DNA from: Clostridium sartagoforme AAU1
GTDB lineage: Bacteria > Bacillota > Clostridia > Clostridiales > Clostridiaceae
Assembly: GCF_000401215.1 (NCBI RefSeq)
Contig: NZ_ASRV01000150.1
Coordinates: 1 to 64,000 of the forward strand
Reading direction: 5' to 3'
Length of the DNA stretch: 64,000 nt
Positions 18,905 to 28,354 of the stretch are shown here, one piece after another (within the stretch, counting starts at the first letter, position 1; each line of letters starts with the position of its first letter). Below the pieces are notes generated by a model. That model saw only the letters and a program-made list of their open reading frames with translations, searched no databases and was not told the origin of the DNA. A program made the translations under genes and the position numbers.

Positions 18905-19035
18905 AATTGATAGCTGAAGATACTTTACTCCGTAAAACTCAAGTGAAATAATTAAAGTCCATCAACTTCAGGCAATCTTCAGTAGATGGACTTTAATACT
19001 AAGTTCAGTAATTGTTAATCATTAATTATTAACTA
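18905..19035. repeat. Dispersed repeat with hairpin upstream of the serine operon
   Basis: Contains TACTTTACTCCGTAAAACT and then a hairpin with arms TTAAAGTCCATC and GATGGACTTTAA around TTCAGGCAATCTTCAGTA, followed by ACTAAGTTCAGTAATTGTTA. Nearly the same series occurs at 37070-37130 and, inverted, at the right edge of the window. It lies between mscL and the serC-like gene. Confidence 0.6.
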
Positions 19036-19040
19036 TTTTT

Positions 19041-19469
19041 CTATTGTTTATTATTTTTTAAAATATCTCTTATTTCTGTTAATAGCTCTTCTTCCCTTGT
19101 CTTTTTATCTTCCTGTGGTTTTGATTCTTCTTGTTTCTTTTTATTTAATTTATTTATAATCTTAATAAATATAAATACAGATAGAGCAATTATTATAAAG
19201 TCAACTACATTTTGTATAAATAATCCGTATGATATTACTATAGCATCACTGACACCTGGTACTGCCTCTTTTAAAGTATATGTAAGATCTTGAAAGTTAA
19301 CTCCTCCTGTTAAAAGTCCGATTGGAGGCATTATTATGTCTTTAACTAATGATGAAACTATTTTATTAAAAGCTCCCCCTATAATAACTCCAACTGCTAA
19401 ATCTAGTACATTTCCTTTCATTGCAAAATCTTTAAATTCACTTATGAATTTTTTCCCTTTTTCTTTCAT
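19041..19469 (-). CDS. mscL: Large-conductance mechanosensitive channel MscL
   Basis: Homopentameric channel that opens under membrane tension to release solutes on hypo-osmotic shock. The 142 residues show the amphipathic N-terminus [28 protein letters not shown] (TM1), TM2 ([22 protein letters not shown]) and a charged cytoplasmic helix. The pore GxxxG pattern is intact. Preceded by AGGAGG. The 55-residue Cys-rich gene upstream is 22 bp away and probably shares the transcript. Confidence 0.95.
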   Translation of the reverse strand: MKEKGKKFISEFKDFAMKGNVLDLAVGVIIGGAFNKIVSSLVKDIIMPPIGLLTGGVNFQDLTYTLKEAVPGVSDAIVISYGLFIQNVVDFIIIALSVFIFIKIINKLNKKKQEESKPQEDKKTREEELLTEIRDILKNNKQ

Positions 19470-19491
19470 TTAATTTCCTCCTTTAAATCAC

Positions 19492-19659
19492 TTACTTTTC
19501 AAAAGTTAATATAGACTCTGTTTCTCTACAATATTTTACACATATACATTGTCCTAAATGTCTTGGGCACTTATAACATAGACATGTTTTATCATTACCA
19601 CTACATCCTTTTTTATACTCAGGACAATACTTACAATTTACTCCATTTCCTACTGGCAT
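19492..19659 (-). CDS. Small cysteine-rich protein
   Basis: Family not recognised. The 55-residue product contains nine cysteines in CxxC-like pairs (CKYC, CLCYKC, CICVKYC) in its first 45 residues, a pattern suited to zinc or an iron-sulphur cluster. ATG 19659 follows GGGGGGTG; the TTG five codons upstream overlaps that site. It ends 22 bp before mscL on the same strand. Its short length but strong ribosome binding site support a real gene. Confidence 0.65.
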   Translation of the reverse strand: MPVGNGVNCKYCPEYKKGCSGNDKTCLCYKCPRHLGQCICVKYCRETESILTFEK

Positions 19660-19725
19660 AGATACACCCCCCAATCTTATTATACTTTTATTCTATTACA
19701 GCCTTACTTTAGTTAACAGTTGTAA

Positions 19726-20143
19726 TAAAATGCGAAGCATTTTTCAGTTCACAGTTCACAAGGCACAGTTTACAGTTGTTTTGATTTTATAGGTAACAGG
19801 GAACAGGTATCAGGGAACAAGCTCAATTATAGTCTGCTACACCTAACTAAGTTTTTAATGTCCCTCATTAATTATTTTTTACCAATAACTTAATTCATTA
19901 TTAATTTAAATTCTTAATATAAGTTGGCGAAGGTAAATAGACGGTGAAATAAGCATATAGCGAGAAATTAGAAGTACTTGATGAAGGAAGAACTACTTTG
20001 CCTTAGTGTTGTTGGTTCGTCTGAGCGCAGCGAGTTTAACCAAAACTCTTGGCATAGTAGTTCTCCGAGCCTAGTACTTCTTTGCGTAGCTATTTAGCTT
20101 ATGAAACATATCTATTTATCGTAGCCTTTATATTCGCATTTTA
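19726..20143. repeat. Long dispersed repeat, copy A
   Basis: A 418-bp unit bounded by perfect 11-bp terminal inverted repeats (TAAAATGCGAA at 19726-19736, TTCGCATTTTA at 20133-20143). It is about 95 percent identical by eye to copy B (23773-24184) and shares both ends with the shorter copy C (50613-50869). Left part: modules CAGTTCACAGTTCACAAGG and GGTAACAGGGAACAGG. Right part: a nested long-hairpin segment. No open reading frame, so it is a non-autonomous element. Confidence 0.85.
19959..20111. repeat. Nested 153-bp hairpin segment inside copy A
   Basis: Absent from copy C, where CATAT is followed directly by CTATTTATC; in copy A the segment is flanked by CATAT at 19954-19958 and 20107-20111. 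It folds into a long imperfect hairpin: ATAGC/GCTAT, AGAAGTACT/AGTACTTCT, AGAACTACTTTGCC/GGCATAGTAGTTCT and GTTGGTT/AACCAAAAC. GC content is higher than the surroundings. A MITE-like insertion with a 5-bp target duplication, or loss from copy C between short repeats, would explain it. Confidence 0.65.
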
Positions 20144-20285
20144 TAACAAAGTATTAGTAACCTATTTTTATTATCACCATATACTAATCTCATAAGAGGC
20201 TTTTCACTCATTAGTAGACTGAAAAACTTTTAACTCCCATCTATATAAACTTTTGGGAACTCTATTGTTCCCTCTCTCATTAAAA

Positions 20286-20320
20286 TAAAAGAGATTCAAG
20301 CAATCCTGAATCTCTTTTTA
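20286..20320 (-). terminator. Terminator of the recR-bofA operon
   Basis: AAAAGAGATTCA and its complement surround AGCAATCC; the minus-strand transcript ends in TTTTATTTTA. It lies just past the bofA stop codon. Confidence 0.85.
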
Positions 20321-20322
20321 TT

Positions 20323-20571
20323 TTATAGAAATAGTTGAAATATTACAAGGAATATAACTCCAGGTATCCCTAAGAATCCTGCAATTAATGCTGTTACAGC
20401 ATTTATCCCTATTGAAAAACCAAAATAAGAGCCTAAAATATTAGTAAAGTATAATAAAACTATACCTATAATTCCGTTTAGTAAAATTTTTAACGGCCAT
20501 TTTAAAAATTTTATTAATAAATACAATAACACTAATCCTATTAATCCATATAATATCATATTTAAATCCAT
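20323..20571 (-). CDS. bofA: BofA-like pro-sigma-K processing inhibitor family protein
   Basis: Membrane protein of 82 residues with two or three hydrophobic helices and the family block FGFSIGINAVTALIAGFLGIPGVIFLVIFQ. In Bacillus BofA holds the SpoIVFB protease inactive until the mother cell is ready to process pro-sigma-K; the clostridial role is less clear. ATG 20571 follows GGAGGGG. It closes the dnaX-ybaB-recR-DUF2508-bofA block, an arrangement conserved in Firmicutes. Confidence 0.85.
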   Translation of the reverse strand: MDLNMILYGLIGLVLLYLLIKFLKWPLKILLNGIIGIVLLYFTNILGSYFGFSIGINAVTALIAGFLGIPGVIFLVIFQLFL

Positions 20572-20615
20572 ATAAATCCCCTCCATTTAATATTATGCAT
20601 TATTTAATAATAATA

Positions 20616-20873
20616 TTAATCTATTTTTCTTAACTCTCTTTGTTTTGCCATAGTTATCAGATAATTATATCTAGTCTTTGCTACATCTTCGGCGTGAATT
20701 GCTAGTTCAATTAGTTGAGGATCACTTACAGAATTAAATAATGACCTTGCTACTTCCATCTCTATTACAGTTTCTTTAATAGCACTTAATAATTCTAAAT
20801 CTTCCTCACTATATTCTAACTTATTTTTTTCTACATTTTGCATTAATAAATTTAAAATTGCTTTCTTATTCAC
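20616..20873 (-). CDS. DUF2508 (YaaL-like) protein
   Basis: 85-residue cytosolic, mostly helical protein of unknown function, recognised as the YaaL/DUF2508 family from its position between recR and bofA and its ARSLFNSVSDPQLIELAIHAEDVAKTRYNYLI core. I chose GTG 20873 because GGGAGGGG lies at the right distance; the TTG upstream is inside that site. Separated from bofA by about 45 bp. Confidence 0.8.
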   Translation of the reverse strand: MNKKAILNLLMQNVEKNKLEYSEEDLELLSAIKETVIEMEVARSLFNSVSDPQLIELAIHAEDVAKTRYNYLITMAKQRELRKID

Positions 20874-20950
20874 TTTGACCCCTCCCAAATATTCTATATT
20901 AAATTAATTCCCATAATTTAACAATAATATTCAAGAGAATAACTTTTTTA

Positions 20951-22486
20951 TTACATAAGAGGGGCAAATACTCTTAGTAAAGCTGTTATAAATTTATTAG
21001 ACCACTTTACTTGGTGACAATCTTCTATTGTTATTAACCTACAAGATTCTAATGTTTTTATAAAATCTTCTTTAATTTCTACAAGTGATTTTGTTTTGTA
21101 AAGTAATACCCCACACTCAAAATGTAAATAAAGGCTTCTATAGTCCATGTTGATAGTTCCTATGACTCCAATTTCATCATCAGATACGAAGGTTTTTGAA
21201 TGTATAAATCCTGGTGTGTACTCATATATTTTTACACCAGCCTCTATAAGTTGAGCATAGTAAGCCCTTGTAACCATATGGACATACCACTTGTCTTCCT
21301 TGTGTGGTGTAATTATTATAACTTCTACTCCATTTTTAGCCGCTAATGTTAATGCTGTCACTAATTCATTATCAACTATCAAATAAGGAGTTGTTATATA
21401 TACATAATCCTTTGCCTTATTTATTATATTCAAATATACATTTTCCCCTACAGTCTCATCATCTAGAGGGCTATCTCCATAAGGCTGAACATATCCATCA
21501 GTTTCAAATACTTCTTTATAATTTACATAGGGTTTATATTTTTCATAATCATCTTTTTCTCCACAATTAAATTGCCATGACTGAAGAAACATCATAGTTA
21601 AATTCCAAACTGCTTCTCCTTTTATCATAAGTGCAGAATCTTTCCAATGACCAAATCTATTTATTTCATTTATATATTCGTCAGCTAAATTTATTCCGCC
21701 TGTAAAAGCCGTATGACCATCTATTACTGCAATTTTTCTATGATCTCTATTGTTCATTATTATTGATAGAAATGGTACAAATGGATTAAAAACTAAACAC
21801 CTGATTCCCTTTTTCTTTAATTTTTCATTATATTTATATGGAAGCGTTCTAAGACATCCCATATCATCATATATTAATCTTACCTCTACACCTTCTTTTA
21901 TTTTTTCTTCTAATATTTCTAATATACTATCCCACATTAGTCCTTCTTGAATTATAAAATATTCTAAAAATATATATTTTTGAGCCTTCTTTAATTCCTT
22001 TTTAAGTTCTTCGAAAAACTCTTCTCCAGGTGATAAGTATTTGGTAATTGTATTTTTATATATCGGACTTGCTGCATATTCATTTAAATATCTTATTTGA
22101 TTTGCTATAGATTTATCTTCTTTTTGAATTTCATTTAAGATATGTTTATCCTGCATTAATAATGAGGATGTTTCATTATGTATATTTAACATTCTAGATC
22201 TAAATTTCTTAGTAGTCTTTTTCAAACCAAATAATAAATAGAACAATCCTCCAAATACAGGAACTAACAAAACAGGTACAATCCAAGCAAGCTTATAAGA
22301 TGGATTATCTTTGGTACTAAAAATATATACAGCTGCTATTATACTTACTACCGAAAAAGCTGCATATAAATAAACAAACTCCTCAGTAACTTTCCATATA
22401 GCAAAAGTAAGTATTCCTAGTTGTAGTAGAATAAGTACCCCGACAATAATCATTCTACTAAATAAAAATTTCAATAAGTTACTCAT
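20951..22486 (-). CDS. cls: Cardiolipin synthase
   Basis: Membrane phospholipase-D-family enzyme condensing two phosphatidylglycerols to cardiolipin. The 511 residues have two N-terminal transmembrane segments (about 8-55) and two PLD domains with HKD motifs HRKIAVIDGHTAFTGG and HSKTFVSDDEIGVIGT. ATG 22486 follows AAAGGTGA. The gene lies between recR (25 bp) and DUF2508 (about 80 bp), which are adjacent in Bacillus, so cls is an addition to this conserved block. Confidence 0.93.
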   Translation of the reverse strand: MSNLLKFLFSRMIIVGVLILLQLGILTFAIWKVTEEFVYLYAAFSVVSIIAAVYIFSTKDNPSYKLAWIVPVLLVPVFGGLFYLLFGLKKTTKKFRSRMLNIHNETSSLLMQDKHILNEIQKEDKSIANQIRYLNEYAASPIYKNTITKYLSPGEEFFEELKKELKKAQKYIFLEYFIIQEGLMWDSILEILEEKIKEGVEVRLIYDDMGCLRTLPYKYNEKLKKKGIRCLVFNPFVPFLSIIMNNRDHRKIAVIDGHTAFTGGINLADEYINEINRFGHWKDSALMIKGEAVWNLTMMFLQSWQFNCGEKDDYEKYKPYVNYKEVFETDGYVQPYGDSPLDDETVGENVYLNIINKAKDYVYITTPYLIVDNELVTALTLAAKNGVEVIIITPHKEDKWYVHMVTRAYYAQLIEAGVKIYEYTPGFIHSKTFVSDDEIGVIGTINMDYRSLYLHFECGVLLYKTKSLVEIKEDFIKTLESCRLITIEDCHQVKWSNKFITALLRVFAPLM

Positions 22487-22510
22487 ACAGTCACCTTTCA
22501 ATTATATTTT

Positions 22511-23107
22511 CTATATTTCTTTTCTTCCCTCCAGAGCTTTTGATAATGTTACCTCATCTGCATATTCTAAATCTCCACCTACAGGTATTCCTGATGCGAT
22601 TCTAGTTACTTTTATATCTAAAGGCTTCAATATTCTTGATATATACATAGCTGTAGCTTCTCCTTCAATATTAGGATTTGTAGCTATTATAACTTCTTTA
22701 ATATCTGCACTCATTCTTGCAACTAGCTCTCTTATTCTTATATCCTGTGGTCCCCTTCCTTGCATAGGGGATAGATTTCCGTGTAATACATGATATGATC
22801 CATTGTACTCTTTAACCTTTTCCATTGTCATGATATCTTTAGGTTGCTCTACGACACAAATTATATCTTTTTCTCTATTCGGATTTGAACATATTGCACA
22901 AGGATCTTTATCTGTAAAGTTACCACATATTGAACAATATCTTATGGTTCCTCTAGCCTTTACTAAGGCTTCTGAAAATTCTCTTACTTCATCTTCTGGA
23001 AGATTTAAAACATATAATGCTAATCTTTGAGCTGTTTTTTGTCCAATACTAGGTAACTTAGCAAACTCTTCAATTAACTTTTCTATTGCAACAGGATAAA
23101 AATCCAT
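22511..23107 (-). CDS. recR: Recombination protein RecR
   Basis: Ring-forming DNA-binding protein that works with RecO and RecF to load RecA at gaps. The 198 residues contain the helix-hairpin-helix [17 protein letters not shown], the zinc finger [18 protein letters not shown] and a TOPRIM domain beginning [17 protein letters not shown] 23107 follows GGGAAGGATG. It lies downstream of ybaB but behind a hairpin terminator at 23138-23160. Confidence 0.95.
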   Translation of the reverse strand: MDFYPVAIEKLIEEFAKLPSIGQKTAQRLALYVLNLPEDEVREFSEALVKARGTIRYCSICGNFTDKDPCAICSNPNREKDIICVVEQPKDIMTMEKVKEYNGSYHVLHGNLSPMQGRGPQDIRIRELVARMSADIKEVIIATNPNIEGEATAMYISRILKPLDIKVTRIASGIPVGGDLEYADEVTLSKALEGRKEI

Positions 23108-23137
23108 AAAATCATCCTTCCCATTATTTGAATATAT

Positions 23138-23160
23138 AAAAAGGCGAAACAACTTCGCCC
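23138..23160 (-). terminator. Small terminator between ybaB and recR
   Basis: GGCGAA/TTCGCC with loop ACAAC at 23143-23159 is followed on the minus strand by TTTTTATA. It would reduce dnaX-ybaB read-through into recR. Confidence 0.6.
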
Positions 23161-23268
23161 TTTCCCTTATAACTTTATTTATAAATTAATTGTTAACTTT
23201 TCCTTATTAATTATCCATTATTAATGACTACAAATAATTGTAAAACTTTAACCATTAATCGTTAATTG

Positions 23269-23613
23269 CTAAAACAGTCCTGGTATGTTCATTCCACCAG
23301 TTAATTTCCCCATTTTATTTGCACTTTCTTCTTCCGCTTTTCTTAGCGCTTCATTTACTGCACTTAAAATTAAGTCTTCTAGCATTTCAACATCATCTGC
23401 ATCAACTACTTCTGGTTTTATATTAATTGAAACTACTTCTTTCTTACCATTTGCTTTTACAATTACAGCTCCACCACCAACTGAAACTTCAAATTCCTTA
23501 GTTTCAAGGTCTTTTTGCATTTGCTCCATATCCCTTTGAAGTTTTTGTGCTTGCTTCATTAGGTTGTTCATATTTCCTCCGCCAAATCCGCCTGGAAATC
23601 CTCCCTTTGCCAT
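23269..23613 (-). CDS. YbaB/EbfC family nucleoid-associated protein
   Basis: Small DNA-binding dimer of unclear role, always linked to dnaX and recR. The 114 residues show the family pattern: a glycine-rich start [33 protein letters not shown], the [22 protein letters not shown]-like core and LTGGMNIPG at the C-terminus. The start follows AAAGGAGG. In this genome it is separated from dnaX by copy B of the long repeat. Confidence 0.92.
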   Translation of the reverse strand: MAKGGFPGGFGGGNMNNLMKQAQKLQRDMEQMQKDLETKEFEVSVGGGAVIVKANGKKEVVSINIKPEVVDADDVEMLEDLILSAVNEALRKAEEESANKMGKLTGGMNIPGLF

Positions 23614-23772
23614 AAAAAATCCTCCTTTTTATCTCTTCTATCTTTTTATCTTTTATAAAAACCTATTAACTATTATATAGTATTTTACTTTACTTTTCTA
23701 TATTTAGCCCATTATTTATATTAGTTTTCATTGTTATTATTATTTCTATTTATTCTTTTTATTCAATAGTTT

Positions 23773-24184
23773 TAAAATGCGAAGCATTTTTCAGTTCACA
23801 AGGCACAGTTTACAGTTGTTTTGATTTTATAGGTAACAGGGAACAGGTACCAGGGAACAAGCTCAATTATAGTCTGCTACACCTAACTAAGTTTTTAATG
23901 TCCCTCATCAATTATTTTTTACCAATAACTTAATTCATTATTAATTTAAATTCTTAATATAAGTTGGCCAAGGTGAATAGACGGTGAAATAAGATATAGC
24001 GAGAAATTAGAAGTACTTGGTGAAGGAAGAACTACTTTGCCTTAGTGTTGTTGGTTCGTCTGAGCGCAGCGAGTTTAACCAAAACTCTTGGCATAGTAGT
24101 TCTCCGAGCCTAGTACTTCTTTGCGTAGCTATTTAGCTTATGAAATATATCTATTTATCGTAGCCTTTATATTCGCAATTTAAA
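23773..24184. repeat. Long dispersed repeat, copy B
   Basis: A 412-bp copy of the element at 19726-20143, including the hairpin segment, with near-perfect terminal inverted repeats (TTTTAAAATGCGAA left; complement of TTTTAAATTGCGAA right). It ends only 5 bp from the dnaX stop codon and lies between dnaX and ybaB, which are normally adjacent, so it probably arrived as an insertion in the operon. Confidence 0.85.
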
Positions 24185-24188
24185 ACTA

Positions 24189-25805
24189 TTATTCATCTAA
24201 AATATCTACTATATCAGACCCTAAAGTTTCTAAAAGCATATCTGCTGTTGATTTCTCATCACTTGAACTTTCTTCTACTTCAAACATAACTTTTATATCT
24301 TCTCTAAATATTTCTGCTAATACTTCTTGTATTACAGATTTGTACTCAGGCTTTTCCAATCTATCTTTATTGAATTTATATTGATCCTCATACTCTATAG
24401 TTAGAATTCCATTTTTACATTCTACAGGTTTTCCAGTAAGAATAGATGCATATACTATCATTGCTCTTCTAGCCTTAAACCTTTCTAAGATATCTTTCCA
24501 TGACCTTTGTATATCATTTAATGTTACTTTTGAATTTTCATTTGCTACAACATTACTGGTTGTTATTCTTTTGGTTTCTCTAACTGGCTGCCTTTTTGTT
24601 ACTTCCTCTTTACTATTTACTTTATCAGTAGTATTACTTACTACCTTAAGGCTTCCATTTTTCAATCCTTCTTCTAATTTATTTATTCTAGTTAATATAA
24701 CTTCATTTGATGTGTCATACTCAATTTTACACATTTTAATTATCGCTAACTCCAAATATAATCTTGCTTGTTTACTTATTTTAGCATTAGATTCTGTTTC
24801 TTGAAGAATTCTTATATATCTCATTACTTCTTCTGCTCTAATTTTACTAGCTTGCTCTTTTATTAGTAATATATTTTCTTCTGACATATCTAATACTTCT
24901 TCTGGGTTATTAGTAACCTTAGCCATTAAAATATTTCTGTAATGTGCTATTAAGTCTTTTATAAATAAATAAATATCCTTTCCTGCATAAACTACTTCAT
25001 CTATTATACTTATTGACTTTTCTATATTTCTTTGAGTTACAGAATTGGTTAAATTAAATAAACTATCATTAGTTACAAGTCCAAGCATACTTACAAGAAC
25101 ATCATATTGTACTGCTCCATTTCCCATAGATATTGCTTGATCTAAAATACTAAGTGCATCTCTCATTGCTCCATCTGATACTCTTGCAATTAAGTTTAAA
25201 CTTTTATCGTCTGCAAGCGCATTTTGTTCATTAACAATTTTTTTAAGTCGCTCTGTAATTTCATTATTATTTATTCTTTTAAAATCAAATCTTTGGCATC
25301 TAGATAATATAGTTATTGGAAGTTTTTGCGGATCTGTGGTGGCTAAAATAAATACTACATTACTCGGCGGCTCTTCTAAAGTCTTTAAAAAAGCATTTAC
25401 TGCACCAATAGATAACATATGAACTTCATCCATTATATAAACTTTATGTCTTGCTTCTTGTGGTGGATACTTTACATCATCTATAATATCCCTAATTTTA
25501 TCAATACCATTATTTGAAGCTGCATCTAATTCAGTAACATCAATTGCTAAACCTTCATTTATTTTCCTGCACATATCACATTCATTACAAGGCTCTCCAT
25601 CTTTTAAGTCTAAACAATTTAAAGCTTTAGCAAATACCTTAGCTGTTGTTGTTTTTCCTGTTCCCCTTGTTCCACAAAAAAGATATGCATGAGCAATTCT
25701 ATTGTTTAATATTTGATTTTTAACTGTTGTAGTTATATGTTCTTGACCAACAATATCATAAAAGTTTTGTGGTCTCCATTCTCTATATAAAGCTGTATAT
25801 CCCAT
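24189..25805 (-). CDS. dnaX: DNA polymerase III subunit gamma/tau
   Basis: Clamp-loader ATPase. The 538 residues include Walker A GTRGTGKTT (45-53), a zinc site with C64, C73, C76 and C79, Walker B in VYIMDEVHMLS, sensor-1 FILATTDPQKLP and the SRCQRF arginine finger, then the tau C-terminal region from about 375. The start MGYTALYREWRPQNF is canonical. First gene of the dnaX-ybaB-recR block; the tRNA-Ser/SRP RNA genes usually found just upstream lie about 9 kb away. Confidence 0.96.
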   Translation of the reverse strand: MGYTALYREWRPQNFYDIVGQEHITTTVKNQILNNRIAHAYLFCGTRGTGKTTTAKVFAKALNCLDLKDGEPCNECDMCRKINEGLAIDVTELDAASNNGIDKIRDIIDDVKYPPQEARHKVYIMDEVHMLSIGAVNAFLKTLEEPPSNVVFILATTDPQKLPITILSRCQRFDFKRINNNEITERLKKIVNEQNALADDKSLNLIARVSDGAMRDALSILDQAISMGNGAVQYDVLVSMLGLVTNDSLFNLTNSVTQRNIEKSISIIDEVVYAGKDIYLFIKDLIAHYRNILMAKVTNNPEEVLDMSEENILLIKEQASKIRAEEVMRYIRILQETESNAKISKQARLYLELAIIKMCKIEYDTSNEVILTRINKLEEGLKNGSLKVVSNTTDKVNSKEEVTKRQPVRETKRITTSNVVANENSKVTLNDIQRSWKDILERFKARRAMIVYASILTGKPVECKNGILTIEYEDQYKFNKDRLEKPEYKSVIQEVLAEIFREDIKVMFEVEESSSDEKSTADMLLETLGSDIVDILDE

Positions 25806-25887
25806 GAATTACCCTTCCTTATGTTAGTTTCTTTATTTATATTATAGACTAAAGAACAATAATAATGAATAATGAATAAATTAAAAA

Positions 25888-26721
25888 TTATTCAAGTTCT
25901 GATTCTAGTTCAAATTCGATGTTCGATAATGTGTCATTAAGAAAAGACGCTTTTTCATTATAATTGCTGTTTAGAAAATGCGAATACAGTATATCCACCA
26001 CTACTAGCATAGGGAATTGCGGAGATATTACATTTCCTATAGCTAAATTTTTAGTTACAGCAATTAAAACTATTTCATCACAGAAATCATGAAGAGAAAA
26101 GTCATTATTGGAAGTTATTATAATTGTTTTTGCTTTTCTTAATTTAGCTTCCTTTAATGAGTTTAATACTATCTTAGTCTTACCACTTACAGTAAATCCA
26201 ATTACCAGAGTATCTTCATCTATTAGAACTGAATTCATTTGCATTATATGTGCATCTACTACAGATTCCACATTTAATCCTAATCTCATAAACCTTATTT
26301 TAAACTCCATAGCTACAATTCCAGAACTTCCAATTCCATATACATACACCTTTTTATATTTTAGAAGCATTTCGGAAATTCTTTTAAGCTGAGCTTCATC
26401 TGTAAGAGTATAACTTTTATCTAAAAGTTTTTGATAAGTACTTAAAACATTCTTTTTTAGCTTCCCTACGTTTTGTATTTCCTCATTGAATGTCTGTTCA
26501 TATCTATAAACAAATTCTCTATATCCTTTAAATCCACACTTCTGAGCAAATCTTGATAGGGATGCCTTTGACACAAATAACTTTCTGGAAATACTTTCTG
26601 CCGAAAAGTCTTGTTTTTTATTATTATGTATAAAAAAATCTGCAATTGTAGTTTCAGTATTTGTAAAGTTACTATATAAGGTTTCCATTAACGGTATTAT
26701 ACTTTTATCTTTACTTGGCAT
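25888..26721 (-). CDS. RpiR/MurR-family regulator with SIS domain
   Basis: Sugar-phosphate responsive transcription regulator of 277 residues. N-terminal HTH_6 helix-turn-helix (about 15-75: ETTIADFFIHNN, SAESISRKLFVSKASLSRFAQKCGFKGYREF) and C-terminal SIS domain (about 110-250) with VYVYGIGSSGIVAMEF. It sits just downstream of the nanE-PTS-DUF4127 operon on the same strand behind a terminator, so it is the best candidate regulator of that operon, perhaps sensing ManNAc-6-P or GlcNAc-6-P. The effector is inference. Confidence 0.88.
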   Translation of the reverse strand: MPSKDKSIIPLMETLYSNFTNTETTIADFFIHNNKKQDFSAESISRKLFVSKASLSRFAQKCGFKGYREFVYRYEQTFNEEIQNVGKLKKNVLSTYQKLLDKSYTLTDEAQLKRISEMLLKYKKVYVYGIGSSGIVAMEFKIRFMRLGLNVESVVDAHIMQMNSVLIDEDTLVIGFTVSGKTKIVLNSLKEAKLRKAKTIIITSNNDFSLHDFCDEIVLIAVTKNLAIGNVISPQFPMLVVVDILYSHFLNSNYNEKASFLNDTLSNIEFELESELE

Positions 26722-26763
26722 TTCTACTTAACCCCCGTTTATAAAGTTTTTTATAAATAAAGA

Positions 26764-26806
26764 AATCTATTTGGAATTACTTAATATCATAATACCAAAT
26801 AGATTA
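26764..26806 (-). terminator. Terminator between DUF4127 gene and rpiR
   Basis: AATCTATTTGG and its complement CCAAATAGATT enclose a 20-nt loop; the minus strand continues TTTCTTTATTT. It separates the operon from the regulator gene. Confidence 0.7.
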
Positions 26807-26824
26807 TCTTATTTAAAATTTATT

Positions 26825-28354
26825 TTATAAATTGTTATAATCGTTAAAGTTTACATCAATATCCATACCTATTTCAAACATTCTCTTCCATGGCGTTGTT
26901 ATACTATTAATATTAAGTTTACAAACTTTTGATATATTAAGCTTATTATATTCTTTTAAAAGTAAGTCCCTTATAGTATTTTCTACATACATCTGCTTAT
27001 CCTTGAAGTTGTAATAACTTATATCATTATTAGGAAGATACTCTTTTATAACTTCTTGCCTTACCTTGGATTGGTAAAGAACATCTTCAACTATACGATA
27101 TATAAGATGCTTTATTTGACTTCCCTTATTTGAGCTTAAGCTATATATCCCTGAAGACAAAGCAGTTCCCAAGGTATTACAATTAGTATTCCATCCTGCA
27201 TATGCTGTTAATTTAGATAAAACTCTACGCCTATCTAAATAATTTATTAAAGTTAAATCTCCACCATTAGCAAAAGCTGAATCACTCAATATTACCATTT
27301 TACCACTTTTTATATAACTTTCAATTTTATATACAAAGTCTAAAAGATTTCTATATGATGTATAAGTAAGATCAATATCTAAAATCTGATCTGAGGCTTC
27401 CTGCATATATTTTCCTGGGGAATTTATAGCTAATATCAAGTCAGCCTCACTAGAATTGTCAATTAGTTCCCCACCACAAACTCTTACATGATACTTAAGA
27501 CTCTCATTCATAGGTCTATCTTCATATAAAGGAATTATATTAGGGCCAAACGTAGAAGAATAAAATGCATATATCTTAACAGTCCTACCTAAAAAGTCAT
27601 TTAAGCATCTTGCTAGTAAAGAACTTCCTACCTCGTCTGCTCCAGGATATATATAAGATTTAAATTCAAGGTTTTTATTTTTTATAAAATCTAAAACTAT
27701 TTTTTGTGAAATAGCCGTATATCCATATTCTGACGAATCATCTTGTGGAATAACTAAAAAATCCAAAGTTCCATCTTCTAGAAGCTTTGCTACTTCAATA
27801 TTTATATATTCATTGAATTCTCTTCTACTCTCATAATCTAATACAATCTCTTTAGGAATCTTTATTGACTCTAACTCCTCTTCCTCTATTTTGTTAATTC
27901 CAGCCCTTAATCTTTTATCTATAAGATACTTACTTCTAAAGAGATTGTATCCATAATCAGCATAATAATCCGGCTCTTCTTCAGAAGAATTATATTGAGG
28001 AGATCTCATAATACAATTAAATGCATAAACTTTTATATTAGGATTAATTTCTTTTATTCTTCTTAAATTTTTAATATATCCTTCAGCTTCATCCTTAGTT
28101 AAATGATGTAATCTTGAAGGAATAAGTCCTCCATAAATAAGCATATCAATTGAAAGCACTGCATAACTACATTCTTTTGCATTTTCAAATACAAAGTCCC
28201 AAAGTTTTGATACTTGTCCTGGGGTTTTCTTGTCTCCTAATATATATTTATCAGGAGATATAAGTTTAATATCTTTCTTAGCCGATGTAATAAGTTTAGG
28301 AAAATCACTATTACAAGGTCTCTCATCTAATGGAATAAATAGTATATTCATCAT
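26825..28354 (-). CDS. DUF4127 family protein of the amino-sugar PTS operon
   Basis: Function unknown. The 509-residue protein has no signal peptide or transmembrane segment, so it is cytosolic. The start NILFIPLDERPCNSDFP is the family's hallmark, with further conserved blocks CNTLGTALSSG, IPQDDSSEYGYTA and YPGADEVGSSLLAR, rich in Asp, Glu and Asn as in a carbohydrate-active or metal enzyme. Its ATG overlaps the stop codon of the IIB gene by 4 bp, so the two are translationally coupled. In an operon importing a phosphorylated sugar, a glycosidase or phospho-sugar hydrolase role is the natural hypothesis but is not shown. Confidence 0.8.
   Translation of the reverse strand: MMNILFIPLDERPCNSDFPKLITSAKKDIKLISPDKYILGDKKTPGQVSKLWDFVFENAKECSYAVLSIDMLIYGGLIPSRLHHLTKDEAEGYIKNLRRIKEINPNIKVYAFNCIMRSPQYNSSEEEPDYYADYGYNLFRSKYLIDKRLRAGINKIEEEELESIKIPKEIVLDYESRREFNEYINIEVAKLLEDGTLDFLVIPQDDSSEYGYTAISQKIVLDFIKNKNLEFKSYIYPGADEVGSSLLARCLNDFLGRTVKIYAFYSSTFGPNIIPLYEDRPMNESLKYHVRVCGGELIDNSSEADLILAINSPGKYMQEASDQILDIDLTYTSYRNLLDFVYKIESYIKSGKMVILSDSAFANGGDLTLINYLDRRRVLSKLTAYAGWNTNCNTLGTALSSGIYSLSSNKGSQIKHLIYRIVEDVLYQSKVRQEVIKEYLPNNDISYYNFKDKQMYVENTIRDLLLKEYNKLNISKVCKLNINSITTPWKRMFEIGMDIDVNFNDYNNL

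Noticed and set aside
18731-19040. T-box or other riboswitch upstream of the serine operon
   Set aside because: The conserved T-box sequence AGGGTGGNACCGCG is absent on the relevant strand; the structure there belongs to a dispersed repeat.
19726-20143. CRISPR array
   Set aside because: Repeated modules are not regularly spaced and have no unique spacers; no cas genes in the window.
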